Part shown: one piece after another, positions 10,417 through 19,095 of the stretch
Layout of the letters: each line of letters starts with the position of its first letter
Position numbering within the stretch: the first letter of the stretch is position 1
NCBI GenBank assembly: GCA_048772705.1
Contig: JBLWGC010000126.1
Location: forward strand, 1-64,000
Origin: Leidyana gryllorum EB-2025a
Lineage: Eukaryota; Apicomplexa
Direction of reading: 5' to 3'
Length of the DNA stretch: 64,000 bases
Translations under genes and position numbers: made by a program
The notes under the pieces: model-generated
The model's input: the letters and a program-made list of their open reading frames with translations, nothing else
Told to the model about the DNA's origin: nothing
The model's database searches: none

Positions 10417-10423
10417 CGCCAAG

Positions 10424-11581
10424 ATGACCATTGCAGTTCGTGTTGGAGAGAGAGAGTCTTCTTCCTTTCATCAGCAAAAGGGGGGGCGTTTCCATCATGT
10501 CAGTGCCGTTTTGGGATCACTGTGCATTGGGGATGCACCAAAAGAAATCTCATCATCTCCAGCAGCAGAGTCAAGTTTGGGAAGTGGCAACAAAGTCTCA
10601 TCATTGACTCTGGGCAAGGCGGCATTTCTTCTTGATAACGCCACCGCTATCGACATAGCGGACGAGGAACTGCCCTCTTTTCGAAAGCGAAAGGATCTCT
10701 TGGATATTGAGATCCTCAACCATCAAACCCTGGATTGGCAATCGTGGCCCGACAAACCACTCACCGCCGACCAGATTCGAAACATCATTAGTGACCACAA
10801 AACGGCTGTGTATCTCGTCTACGAGGATCGTGTTCTCGAACTCGCAGACCTCCATATTCCCCGTGCGAATTGGAAAGCTTTCCAGACACTCGACGACGAG
10901 GGGGAGGCCGCCTCCTCATCCTCTCCAGAGGGCTTAGTCGAATGCGAAACCTCCCTCTTCCTCTCTCTCTACACCGATCGCGAGCCTACCCAGCCGCATC
11001 GGCGAAATCCGGAGACCGACGATGTCCCGTTGTACAGCACCAAGCCCATCAACCACTTGTACACGATAGCAGAGGCCGAGGAGGCCCCCCCGTTGTACAG
11101 CAGCACTGAGCCCATCGAGAACTCCGAGGACAGAGCAGCGGAGCTCGAACACATTCTCGGCTTCAAGGCTTCCACTCCCGCAGACGATGTCCCATTGTAC
11201 AGCAGCACTGAGCCCATCGTCATCCTCGAGGAGACAGCAGAGCTCGCCGAAGCACTCGCTCACACCGTGGGTCTCGCGCAAGAAAAGTCAGCAAACGCCA
11301 TTCAATCGCACTTTGACGATGTTCCAGCGGATAGTGAGCTCAAAAAGGTGGTGGCGGTGACTGTTGCCAATGGTCGAAGACGTGAGCTCCCTGGCGACAT
11401 TGTGCCCGGCTGGTGGCTCTCTATGCTCGGAACACGCAGTCTGAATCTCGAATTCCACTTCCTCAGAGACGGGGAACCTATTGTCAGAACCATCTCTTCT
11501 TCAAAGTACTTCTCGTGGGAGAAAAAGCGCCGATGTCCCTCCCGAGGATCTCTCGAGGCTGTCCGGGAACTTTCTGTGTGA
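10424..11581 (+). CDS. Intronless hypothetical protein with PLYSSTEPI repeats, embedded in helicase array
   Basis: 385 aa, not a helicase paralogue and not recognised. The N-terminal half is mixed and Ser-rich; residues 85-150 look globular (SFRKRKDLLDIEILNHQTLD, then VYLVYEDRVLELADL). The middle carries three copies of a short repeat, VPLYSTKPI, PPLYSSTEPI and VPLYSSTEPI, separated by acidic Ala/Glu helices. The C-terminal part (PGDIVPGWWLSMLGTRSLNL) looks globular again. Same strand and same upstream T-run as the helicase copies on both sides, and also intronless, so it probably shares their mode of expression. Function unknown. Confidence 0.7.
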   Translation: MTIAVRVGERESSSFHQQKGGRFHHVSAVLGSLCIGDAPKEISSSPAAESSLGSGNKVSSLTLGKAAFLLDNATAIDIADEELPSFRKRKDLLDIEILNHQTLDWQSWPDKPLTADQIRNIISDHKTAVYLVYEDRVLELADLHIPRANWKAFQTLDDEGEAASSSSPEGLVECETSLFLSLYTDREPTQPHRRNPETDDVPLYSTKPINHLYTIAEAEEAPPLYSSTEPIENSEDRAAELEHILGFKASTPADDVPLYSSTEPIVILEETAELAEALAHTVGLAQEKSANAIQSHFDDVPADSELKKVVAVTVANGRRRELPGDIVPGWWLSMLGTRSLNLEFHFLRDGEPIVRTISSSKYFSWEKKRRCPSRGSLEAVRELSV

Positions 11582-11825
11582 AGAAGGGCAAAAAGACGAA
11601 TAGATTGGAGAGTCTCTGAATCTGTCCCCAAGAGATTGCGAAACAGGGGTCTTTAATTTGGGGCGAATTTGGAGTCTGCTTTAGACTTTGCACTTTAGAA
11701 CTTGCGATATGTCACGCTTAACAGTTGTGTATCATTTGTCACATACTCATTCACACAAACTCTTTGCAATCTTACTGCGATCCTATACCGACTGGGGGGA
11801 AGGCCAAATGTGCGTTTGAACGATG

Positions 11826-11834
11826 TTTTTTTGG
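11826..11834 (+). promoter_or_regulatory. T7GG element upstream of helicase paralogue 3
   Basis: Seven T then GG, 19 nt before the ATG at 11854, which has the context GCCAAG-ATG. Confidence 0.45.
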
Positions 11835-11853
11835 TCTACTAACACTAGCCAAG

Positions 11854-13860
11854 ATGACCACACCCCCACAAAGGTATATGATTGTGGGAGGGTCGGACGA
11901 GCATCGAACACGACTGCTGGCGCACTATATTTATGACACTGTTGTATCCGGACGGTCTGCCCCACAAAAGATGCTAATACTGAGTAATTGCGAGGTGGCC
12001 AAAACAGCCTTGAGGAAACATTTCAGGGCTGTACGGGGACGCCACCCCGGTCTCTTCTTTTCAGGACATTCGGGAACCTTCGAAGATGTGGCAGAACGAA
12101 TGTACAAATCCTGGACCGGTTGCCGAGAACTCCGCATAATGACCCCCAAAGAACGCGATGTGAAAATCACAGAACTACTCCTCAAACTCGCAATGGAAGA
12201 AGGCCGCTCCATAGTAGACCATGAAGCAGAAGAGTGTGTCCAATACATCAAACGCGAGCAACGAGAGGGACGACGCCCCGGACATCCTCAAGCGAGGAAA
12301 CCTCACTACCCAACATGGCAAGCTGTCTATCACCAATATGTTGCTGAGAAGGGCACACAAATGGAAAAGGAGGAAGTCATATGGGAGACCTTAAGACAAC
12401 TAGACGTCGAGTCCAAACGCCTGGACAAATTCACCTGTTACTTCACGGACATCATTGTTGACCAAGTGCATCTTACTACGCCAACAAACGAACGCTTCCT
12501 CCGTCGATTCGTCGGGCTGCACACACGTGTGGTGCTCACTGGCGAACTCGCCGCGGGAGGCTTCTACCGGGACAGAACGCAAGAAATCAGCGACAGTCTG
12601 CAATGCCGGATCATAAGCACAGATCTGGCCCCACCCCAAAGCTTTTGGTCAATACTTGGTGAAGAACACGAAAGACGAAAATCGCCACAACCGGAGTACG
12701 AAGAATACTGGCCACTGACCCCCAATCGAGAGCAGTCGGAGCCGGCCGTGAAAGTGACACAGCCGACGGTCTCATTGAATATCGCTACAGACTTGAAGGA
12801 TGAGAGTGCAACAGTCGCCCGTCTCATTGAAGGACTGGAAGACAAAAGTGCCTTGTATGCGGAAGGTATCATATATCCTGATGAATGGCATGCCGAACAC
12901 ATTCAGTTAGCACTCCTCCAGTCTCGGATACCCTTCAGTGTTGCTGGAGAACCCGATTTTTGGGACGACACCCACATTCGAACTCTGTTGAGTTACATCT
13001 ATGTGGCTCTGGGGTACATTGCCGCGACAGACGAGAAGACACTAGCTCGGGTCCATTGGGCAACTCGTCGTCACGATGACACACCGATGGCCAACGGCAA
13101 GCCGCGGTCATTCGATCAACTGATCGCTCGCATCGGAGACATATGTCGAGATCGAGCGTTATCGCTGACGAGTGTTATCCGGCTGGTGATGCAGTTGTGC
13201 GGTCTGGTTACCAGTTGTGACTTTGAGACGCTGCAAGCGTTTCAACACCGAGTGCAGTTGTTCCAATATGCGCTAAACGGCAACTATAATGAGGATCAAT
13301 TGGTGATCGAATATTGGCTTCGGTTCGCTGACGATTATTATTCAATGGAATCAAGTGGACCTTCAGACAGCTTGAATCAAGTGCGACTGATGAGCGTTGA
13401 TGATCCGTCAAACGATCAACCAATATTTCGCCATCTATATGTCGTTGGCTTCAATGACTCGAGAGCGGAGCTTTCTGAGACTGACCGACCAGCTGTGGAG
13501 AGCCTCCTCTCGAGAGCCACAGACAAAGTTCTACTCTTCTCTACAATTGGGTTCGGTCCGTTCTGGCGTTTTCTGCAGGTGAAATTCGAAACTCTGGCCA
13601 ATGAGCAAGAAATCATCACCACAAGTCGACCCTCCCCCAGTCCTGAGCCGTACGTGGCGGTGACGAGTCCAGTTCGATATGGCAGCGAAGAGTGCCAAGG
13701 CGGCGCTGAAGCTCTGCCTCAACCACTTCCTCCTTCTGCTAAGGCAAGACGCAAGAGAGCTCGTGGCAGCGGTCCGGCGGGCAACGCTGGTGCAGCGGGC
13801 GGGGGCGCTGGCTCTCGGCCTCCACCAGTGCGTAGCAAAGTTCCCAAAGTTGAGGCTTAA
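11854..13860 (+). CDS. UvrD-derived pseudohelicase paralogue 3
   Basis: Intronless, 668 aa, starting MTTPPQRYMIVGG. This matches paralogue 2 at the N-terminus and has VGGSDEHRTR where Walker A should be. Motif II is VDQVHLTT. The helicase-like second half is traceable (IIYPDEWHAEHIQLALL, RIPFSVAGEPDFW, SYIYVALGY, ICRDRALSLTSVIRLVM), then HLYVVGFNDSRAELSE and the shared LFSTIGFGPFWRFL signature in place of motif VI. The linker is the shortest of the degenerate copies. The C-terminal tail is Gly/Ala/Arg-rich and basic (KARRKRARGSG), possibly nuclear or nucleic-acid binding. No ATPase expected. Confidence 0.85.
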   Translation: MTTPPQRYMIVGGSDEHRTRLLAHYIYDTVVSGRSAPQKMLILSNCEVAKTALRKHFRAVRGRHPGLFFSGHSGTFEDVAERMYKSWTGCRELRIMTPKERDVKITELLLKLAMEEGRSIVDHEAEECVQYIKREQREGRRPGHPQARKPHYPTWQAVYHQYVAEKGTQMEKEEVIWETLRQLDVESKRLDKFTCYFTDIIVDQVHLTTPTNERFLRRFVGLHTRVVLTGELAAGGFYRDRTQEISDSLQCRIISTDLAPPQSFWSILGEEHERRKSPQPEYEEYWPLTPNREQSEPAVKVTQPTVSLNIATDLKDESATVARLIEGLEDKSALYAEGIIYPDEWHAEHIQLALLQSRIPFSVAGEPDFWDDTHIRTLLSYIYVALGYIAATDEKTLARVHWATRRHDDTPMANGKPRSFDQLIARIGDICRDRALSLTSVIRLVMQLCGLVTSCDFETLQAFQHRVQLFQYALNGNYNEDQLVIEYWLRFADDYYSMESSGPSDSLNQVRLMSVDDPSNDQPIFRHLYVVGFNDSRAELSETDRPAVESLLSRATDKVLLFSTIGFGPFWRFLQVKFETLANEQEIITTSRPSPSPEPYVAVTSPVRYGSEECQGGAEALPQPLPPSAKARRKRARGSGPAGNAGAAGGGAGSRPPPVRSKVPKVEA

Positions 13861-14021
13861 TGAAAGCTATTCATCCCCAATGGATGTGATTCCCCAATGA
13901 ATGTCATTGTTGATTCATCCCATAGTTAGAACGTGTAATCCATCATTCATTTGTCACTGGGGCAAAGACGGGATTACACTAGTCTCTACTATGTATGCTA
14001 CTGCCCGTTCTGTGTTTCCGG

Positions 14022-14030
14022 TTTTTTTTG
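14022..14030 (+). promoter_or_regulatory. T8G element upstream of helicase paralogue 4
   Basis: Eight T then G, 7 nt before the ATG at 14038. Confidence 0.4.
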
Positions 14031-14037
14031 TTGGCCG

Positions 14038-16389
14038 ATGGGGGCTCACCTGCTCCTGGTGGGACGTACGGATCGAATTAGGACTAACCTGTTGGCACAG
14101 TACATTGATTATCGGGTGAAGGTTGAGAATGCCAAATTGGATAAGATATTGATGTTGTGCAATAACCGGCTCGACTTTGAGCAGTTCAAATGGGAGTACC
14201 TCAAAGTCATTGGAGGCTCGCAAGGCGAAAAGTATCCCAAGTATTGTGGAACCTTCAATGAAGTGGCACTCAGAATGTTCAAAGTGGTCATGAAGGGCAA
14301 AGCTCCAAAGGGCAACAAAGCTAAGAGGAACACTGGCTTCTCCTTGGTCTCGTCGAGAGCGAGAACTTATCGATTGAAGAAAGCCCTTTCAATACACACC
14401 CGACGAGAACCGGACGCCGAAGAGGTCAGAGACTTTGGACACTATGTAAAAAGGCGGAAAATGGCCATTGGTAATCCCAAGTTACACTCTCAGCCAATCC
14501 CTCCCAAGTTCCACCATTGGAAAAGAGCCTATGCGTCCTATGTTCAGATCAACAGGGACAATCTTAGTATCGACCCGGAAGATCTGATGCCCACCATGCT
14601 GGCACGGCTACGCCTCAAGACCAGTCCGAGGATACTGGGCGCCCTGGACTTCACAGATATTATAGTCGACCGGATAAGCTTCACGGACCCCTCCTTCACC
14701 GCCTTCGTGGAACGCTTCGCCGCCAAAGCCACTAATGTCATCTTCACAGGAACAATGGAGAACGGCCTCGCCGTTCAAACGACCGAATGGATGAAAAGGC
14801 TCCATTGCTCTCTCATCAACTGCAAACAGTTGCCTTCCACTCATGTCTGGAAACACATTCTGGTCGACCAGCACCCACGATATGCGTTTGTCCCTCCCAA
14901 CGCCCCTTCAGAGGCAACCCAACGACCTCCAAGTGCCCCCAGCGCTCCCAACGGGGCCAGTACGCCCAGCGTTCCAGACGCACCGAGCGTTATCCGGCCA
15001 CCCGGTGTTGCCAAGGGCCCGAGCGTCACCCCCAAGGCGCCCACCAAGAAGACGCCCACCACTCCCAGATCGACGAAAGGGGCGCTTCCAGCACGGGTGT
15101 CCCCCCCTCGTGTGGCTAAGGTGCCCCCCACCGTGCCTCCTATGGCGCCCCAACAAAAGAAGGCGGGTCCCGCCCCTCCACCTCGGCCACCCTCGTCGAC
15201 AGTGATCTCGGCCCGGCCGTCATCGGCTTTGATTCCTGTCATATCGCCCTCGACGGTGGTCCCGCCACCAACGTCAATCATTTCCCCGCCCGCCTCACCG
15301 AGGATCACGGCCTCGGTGGCAGTCAGCCTCAGTTGCGACCGGAAGGACTTGAGCAACCAAGTCGTTCGTACCCTCATAGAAGGTGAGGGCGGGCAGCGGG
15401 GTGCACTGTCAGAGGTCGGAGTGGTCTATCCAAACCCGGTCTATCTGGAGTACCTCAACAGGGCGTTGTTGAGTGCTCGAATACCTTTCCACGTCGCCGG
15501 AGAACCAAAAGTGTGGGAGTCTTCGTTGATTCTGACACTAACCAGCTATATCAAGATGGCACTCGATCCCGACAATCCCCGTTACAGACGGGGCTCCCGC
15601 AGACGGCAACGGGCTTTTATTCATTGGTATTCAACTAATCTTCCACCGCTCGTGTCTGCTGGTGAAGAAGAAGTACCGGTGCCCTCATTCGATTATGCTC
15701 TGCGAAAGATTGGTGAAGTTTGCAGAGATCCGTCTTTGCCGCTGTCCACTGTCATCGACTTGGTCCTGGACACATCGGGACTTCACCGCCGGGGTGAGAG
15801 ATGGAGTGCTCCGGAACAGCGAATCTACGATGCTTTCATGAACCGCATTAATAGCTTCACCGCAGTGGAGGGGCAGCCGCCGATTGACCAGTGGCTGAAA
15901 CTGAGCAACAGCCACTCGCCAATCGATGGGGTACCAGTTCCACTGCTGCAGGTGATGTGTTTGAGGGACTTGCGTCGAGACACAAAGTTTCCGTACCTCT
16001 ATATACTCGGTCTGAACGATGTTGCCGAGCTGCAAGAGACCCATCCACAAACTGTCAAAATGCTGCTCGCAATGGCAGTCAAACGAGCCCGATTCTTCAC
16101 GAACGTTGGAGTTGGTCCCGCTTGGCGATTTTTGAGAGTCAGACACGAACAGATAGAGTGCAGTGCCCAGTATCGAGCCCAGAAATTCCCGTCCCACCCA
16201 ACGATCCCCGCAGTCAAAGTTGAAAGGCGGGGCCTCAAGCGGCTGCGTGACGCACCCCAGGAGGAGGTAGGAGCAGAGGGCTCTGAGTCCCACACACGAA
16301 TGAGGCTCAATTCCTCAGTGCCCAGTCATACCGTCATTGATATAGACAGCGATTCAACCGATGATTCAGACAACAATCCAACCAATTGA
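14038..16389 (+). CDS. UvrD-derived pseudohelicase paralogue 4 with long Pro-rich linker
   Basis: Intronless, 783 aa. The ATG at 14038 begins MGAHLLLVGRTDRIRTN, which replaces the Walker A region. Motif II reads VDRISFTD. After the first degenerate domain comes a Pro/Ala/Ser/Thr-rich linker of about 150 residues, then the second RecA-like domain (VVYPNPVYLEYLNRALLSA, RIPFHVAGEPKVW, TSYIKMALD, VCRDPSLPLSTVIDLVL). LYILGLNDVAELQE follows, then a motif VI remnant still showing KRARFF before NVGVGPAWRFL. The tail ends in an acidic DIDSDSTDDSDNN segment. Remnants of motif VI suggest descent from an active helicase; ATPase activity is not expected. Confidence 0.85.
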   Translation: MGAHLLLVGRTDRIRTNLLAQYIDYRVKVENAKLDKILMLCNNRLDFEQFKWEYLKVIGGSQGEKYPKYCGTFNEVALRMFKVVMKGKAPKGNKAKRNTGFSLVSSRARTYRLKKALSIHTRREPDAEEVRDFGHYVKRRKMAIGNPKLHSQPIPPKFHHWKRAYASYVQINRDNLSIDPEDLMPTMLARLRLKTSPRILGALDFTDIIVDRISFTDPSFTAFVERFAAKATNVIFTGTMENGLAVQTTEWMKRLHCSLINCKQLPSTHVWKHILVDQHPRYAFVPPNAPSEATQRPPSAPSAPNGASTPSVPDAPSVIRPPGVAKGPSVTPKAPTKKTPTTPRSTKGALPARVSPPRVAKVPPTVPPMAPQQKKAGPAPPPRPPSSTVISARPSSALIPVISPSTVVPPPTSIISPPASPRITASVAVSLSCDRKDLSNQVVRTLIEGEGGQRGALSEVGVVYPNPVYLEYLNRALLSARIPFHVAGEPKVWESSLILTLTSYIKMALDPDNPRYRRGSRRRQRAFIHWYSTNLPPLVSAGEEEVPVPSFDYALRKIGEVCRDPSLPLSTVIDLVLDTSGLHRRGERWSAPEQRIYDAFMNRINSFTAVEGQPPIDQWLKLSNSHSPIDGVPVPLLQVMCLRDLRRDTKFPYLYILGLNDVAELQETHPQTVKMLLAMAVKRARFFTNVGVGPAWRFLRVRHEQIECSAQYRAQKFPSHPTIPAVKVERRGLKRLRDAPQEEVGAEGSESHTRMRLNSSVPSHTVIDIDSDSTDDSDNNPTN

Positions 16390-16529
16390 CCTAACTGGAG
16401 GCAGAGCACACACATACAATGTTATGATCTGTCCAGTCTGGCAGTGCACTTTGGAAGGCAGATTGTTCTTCAGAATAGATTGGAGTTTAATCGGAGTCAT
16501 ATACAGCATGTAGGCAGGAGGCAGAATTA

Positions 16530-16538
16530 TTTTTTTGG
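16530..16538 (+). promoter_or_regulatory. T7GG element upstream of helicase paralogue 5
   Basis: Seven T then GG, 8 nt before the ATG at 16547. Confidence 0.45.
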
Positions 16539-16546
16539 TGCCGGAC

Positions 16547-18868
16547 ATGGCGACGATTCGGACCCGCCGAATTGCTTTACACTTGGGAGAGGAGGAATGG
16601 CGGACCAATTTGCTGGCCAGCTATATTCACTATAGAGTGGAGGTTGAAGGAGCAGATCCAAAGGCCATAATGGTTCTTTGTCCGGAGGCTGTGGGTGTAG
16701 CAAGGTTATTGACGGCTATGGAGTCGCTCAGGTGGAAGTCTGGTAGTCCTCCAGAGATTGCTTATATTGGAAGTTTCGCGAATGTGGCATTGAAGATGTA
16801 TGAGGATATGACAGAATCTGGACCGTGGAATTTGATGCAAAGTAATGTTAAAATTGAAGTAGTGAATGATATCTTAAAACGAGAATGTATGCTCGAAGGA
16901 CGGGAACCCATCACGATGGAGCTGTCCGCGTGCAATACTTATGTCAAATGGCGACAATTGTCTAACATGTATAAGGAAGACAATCAAAATGTTGCGGACG
17001 GCCCATTCCGGACCTGGAGATCTGTCTTTCGTAAATTCGAAGAGGATAAGCGTCAAACCCAACAACTGGACCCAGAGGACATTATCTGCAAACCGATGTA
17101 CTACATCGATAAGCATCAGGCGCAGGAGGCCAGAACCCGGTTCACCGACCTTGTCATCAATAAAGCTGATGAGATGAGCACACTTCATAAACAATGGATA
17201 AGTCGCTTTATTGGGCCCCAAACACACACGGTGATGGCTGGGCGTGAGATACCGCAGAATGCCCCGAAGAACGCTGCTGGGGCGCCAGTTTTCTGGTCAG
17301 ATGGCAATGAAGATGAGATGGTGCTGGTGAACATTAATCTTGACAGCAAAACAAACCCTGCATTTCCCCAGTTCTGGGAGGTTCAAATGGCCCGATGCGC
17401 AGCTGCACAGACACCGGGTCCCCAGGCCATAGACTCCACCCCCGAGCCGCGCAAGACGCCCGTCTCCATCAGTGCGAGTCGGCCTCCACCCATTGCTAAC
17501 CCGCCCTCCCCGCCCCCCATAAGCTCCAGCAAGCCCGTTTCTCACAACAACAACAATATCAACAGTCTTTCTGAGCTGCTGGCATCGCTAGGCTATCCCA
17601 CGCTCGCATCCGTCCCGTCCCCCTTTAAGTATGCGAATGTGCCACCAGCAGCACTACCCATTGAGTCACGGCGAGGACCTTTGAATGTCCCCCAACGACC
17701 GTCGGACATGTTCTATATACCCCCAGATCCCAACAGATTGACCCAATATCGCGACCATCACTTCTTGGGTGCCGCCTCAGAGGTGACATTTCATGTGACG
17801 TGTCATGTGACCGACTTGGTCTCGGATGTCGTGCGCCACATACAACAAGTCGACGGCGCCTCGCCAGTTGCTTTGGGTATCGTTTGTCCATCGCCTTTGT
17901 ACCTCGAAACACTCCGGCCAGCACTCTTCGCCAGCAGAGTACCATTCAATGTTACCGGAGAGAAGGTGTGGGGTTCACAAATTCTGGGGATCTTCCAAAA
18001 CCACCTCAAGGTCGCGCTGCATCACCCAAATGTTTCTGCGGTCGACGAAGAGATATACGCTGTTACCAAAGCTCATTGGTGGATGCAGCACGGCTTGAAG
18101 GTCATCAAGCACGAGCCTGAAAATAAATCATCTTCTTCAAAGATTCCGTCGGCGCGCCCTCTTGCGTACCCCAGTTATGACCACCTGATGACAACCATTC
18201 AGGAGATCTGTCGGCATAGCTGCACAATCGGACAAGGAGGTTGGCCTCTTTCTCGGGCGTTGTGTACAATCCTTGATATGCTCGATTTCCCTCGGTCGGA
18301 GAACTTCACGCCGCAAGATCACCGCGACTTGCGCGCTCTGAGAGCTCTGGCCCAAAGTGCGGACCAAATACTCACGCCAGGGTCGCAGGAAGGACTCGCA
18401 CCGCTGCTCAAGTGGATCGAATTAGTGGATTTTCATCGCAACCTCGTCGCCGCTCCGGATGCCAGCAAGATGAAGATAAAATATGTCACTCTTATGGAGC
18501 TCGAGGATGTTCCGCTCAACCAGGATTTTGGGGTCCTCTATGTCGCCGGATACAACGACTCCAGAGCCAGTCTGTCAGACAGTGACCCCCACACATTCGA
18601 TGAGCTTCGGCTGAGAACCAAATACACAATCCGACTCTTCACCATATTCGGGTTTGGACCGTCTTGGCGCCTCAAAAGAGGCATCCACTGCGGGCCAGTC
18701 ACCTATACTCCGATGTACCGAGCCCTTCGCGACCCCTCCACTGCCAACAGAATGGCAGCTCTCGTTCCATGGGTTCCAGAGCCACTGCCGCACACACCAT
18801 TGGGAGCCTCCAAACGACCATTCGGACCACCTCACGGTGTCCCTAGCAGCAAAATGCCGAGGCGATAG
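16547..18868 (+). CDS. UvrD-derived pseudohelicase paralogue 5
   Basis: Intronless, 773 aa. The ATG at 16547 gives MATIRTRRIALHLGEEEWRTNLLASYI, whose second half matches paralogue 4 (RTNLLAQYI). Walker A is absent. Motif II is replaced by VINKADEM, so no Asp-Glu pair remains. A long Pro/Ser/Asn-rich linker follows. The second domain keeps VCPSPLYLETLRPALF, RVPFNVTGEKVWG and a recognisable EICRHS segment. The signature near the C-terminus is LFTIFGFGPSWRL, preceded by LYVAGYNDSRASLSDSD as in the other copies. The most diverged member at the ATPase motifs. Confidence 0.83.
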   Translation: MATIRTRRIALHLGEEEWRTNLLASYIHYRVEVEGADPKAIMVLCPEAVGVARLLTAMESLRWKSGSPPEIAYIGSFANVALKMYEDMTESGPWNLMQSNVKIEVVNDILKRECMLEGREPITMELSACNTYVKWRQLSNMYKEDNQNVADGPFRTWRSVFRKFEEDKRQTQQLDPEDIICKPMYYIDKHQAQEARTRFTDLVINKADEMSTLHKQWISRFIGPQTHTVMAGREIPQNAPKNAAGAPVFWSDGNEDEMVLVNINLDSKTNPAFPQFWEVQMARCAAAQTPGPQAIDSTPEPRKTPVSISASRPPPIANPPSPPPISSSKPVSHNNNNINSLSELLASLGYPTLASVPSPFKYANVPPAALPIESRRGPLNVPQRPSDMFYIPPDPNRLTQYRDHHFLGAASEVTFHVTCHVTDLVSDVVRHIQQVDGASPVALGIVCPSPLYLETLRPALFASRVPFNVTGEKVWGSQILGIFQNHLKVALHHPNVSAVDEEIYAVTKAHWWMQHGLKVIKHEPENKSSSSKIPSARPLAYPSYDHLMTTIQEICRHSCTIGQGGWPLSRALCTILDMLDFPRSENFTPQDHRDLRALRALAQSADQILTPGSQEGLAPLLKWIELVDFHRNLVAAPDASKMKIKYVTLMELEDVPLNQDFGVLYVAGYNDSRASLSDSDPHTFDELRLRTKYTIRLFTIFGFGPSWRLKRGIHCGPVTYTPMYRALRDPSTANRMAALVPWVPEPLPHTPLGASKRPFGPPHGVPSSKMPRR

Positions 18869-19095
18869 GCCACCGAGAATATAGATCAGCCTCAGCATAT
18901 TGACAACTTTCATACGACATCTATCATGATCAATGCGCCCTCTCACAACACACAAATATAGTCAGCCTCAAGCTGTCCGCCGCGAATCCATTGAGCTGGC
19001 AGCCAGATGCCTCAGAATACACTCTTTGCCCTCGCCACAGCATTCAGTGCAATTCGCAGCTCTGTGAAAATCGATCCATTGCTGCTTTTTTTGTC
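18869..19095. other. Spacer before the intact helicase
   Basis: The reading frame of the next gene is open back to 18991, but the aligned start is the ATG at 19096. No separate gene seen. Confidence 0.5.
19086..19093 (+). promoter_or_regulatory. T7G element upstream of the intact helicase
   Basis: Seven T then G, 2 nt before the ATG at 19096. Confidence 0.4.

Noticed and set aside
10406-10423. T-run plus GGCGCCAAG before the ATG as a relict spliced leader (dinoflagellate leader ends ...TTTTGGCTCAAG)
   Set aside because: Similarity is limited to T-run, GG and CAAG; the 5' half of the leader is missing. Other copies lack CAAG, and the same T-run occurs before intron-containing UCHL5, so a promoter element is the simpler reading.
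14841-15377. Minus-strand Gly/Val-rich frame
   Set aside because: Antisense of the Pro-rich linker of helicase copy 4.
8050-18868. Degenerate helicase copies as ordinary pseudogenes
   Set aside because: All four have full-length uninterrupted frames of 668-783 codons, share a conserved new C-terminal signature and have similar upstream elements; random decay would have introduced stops.
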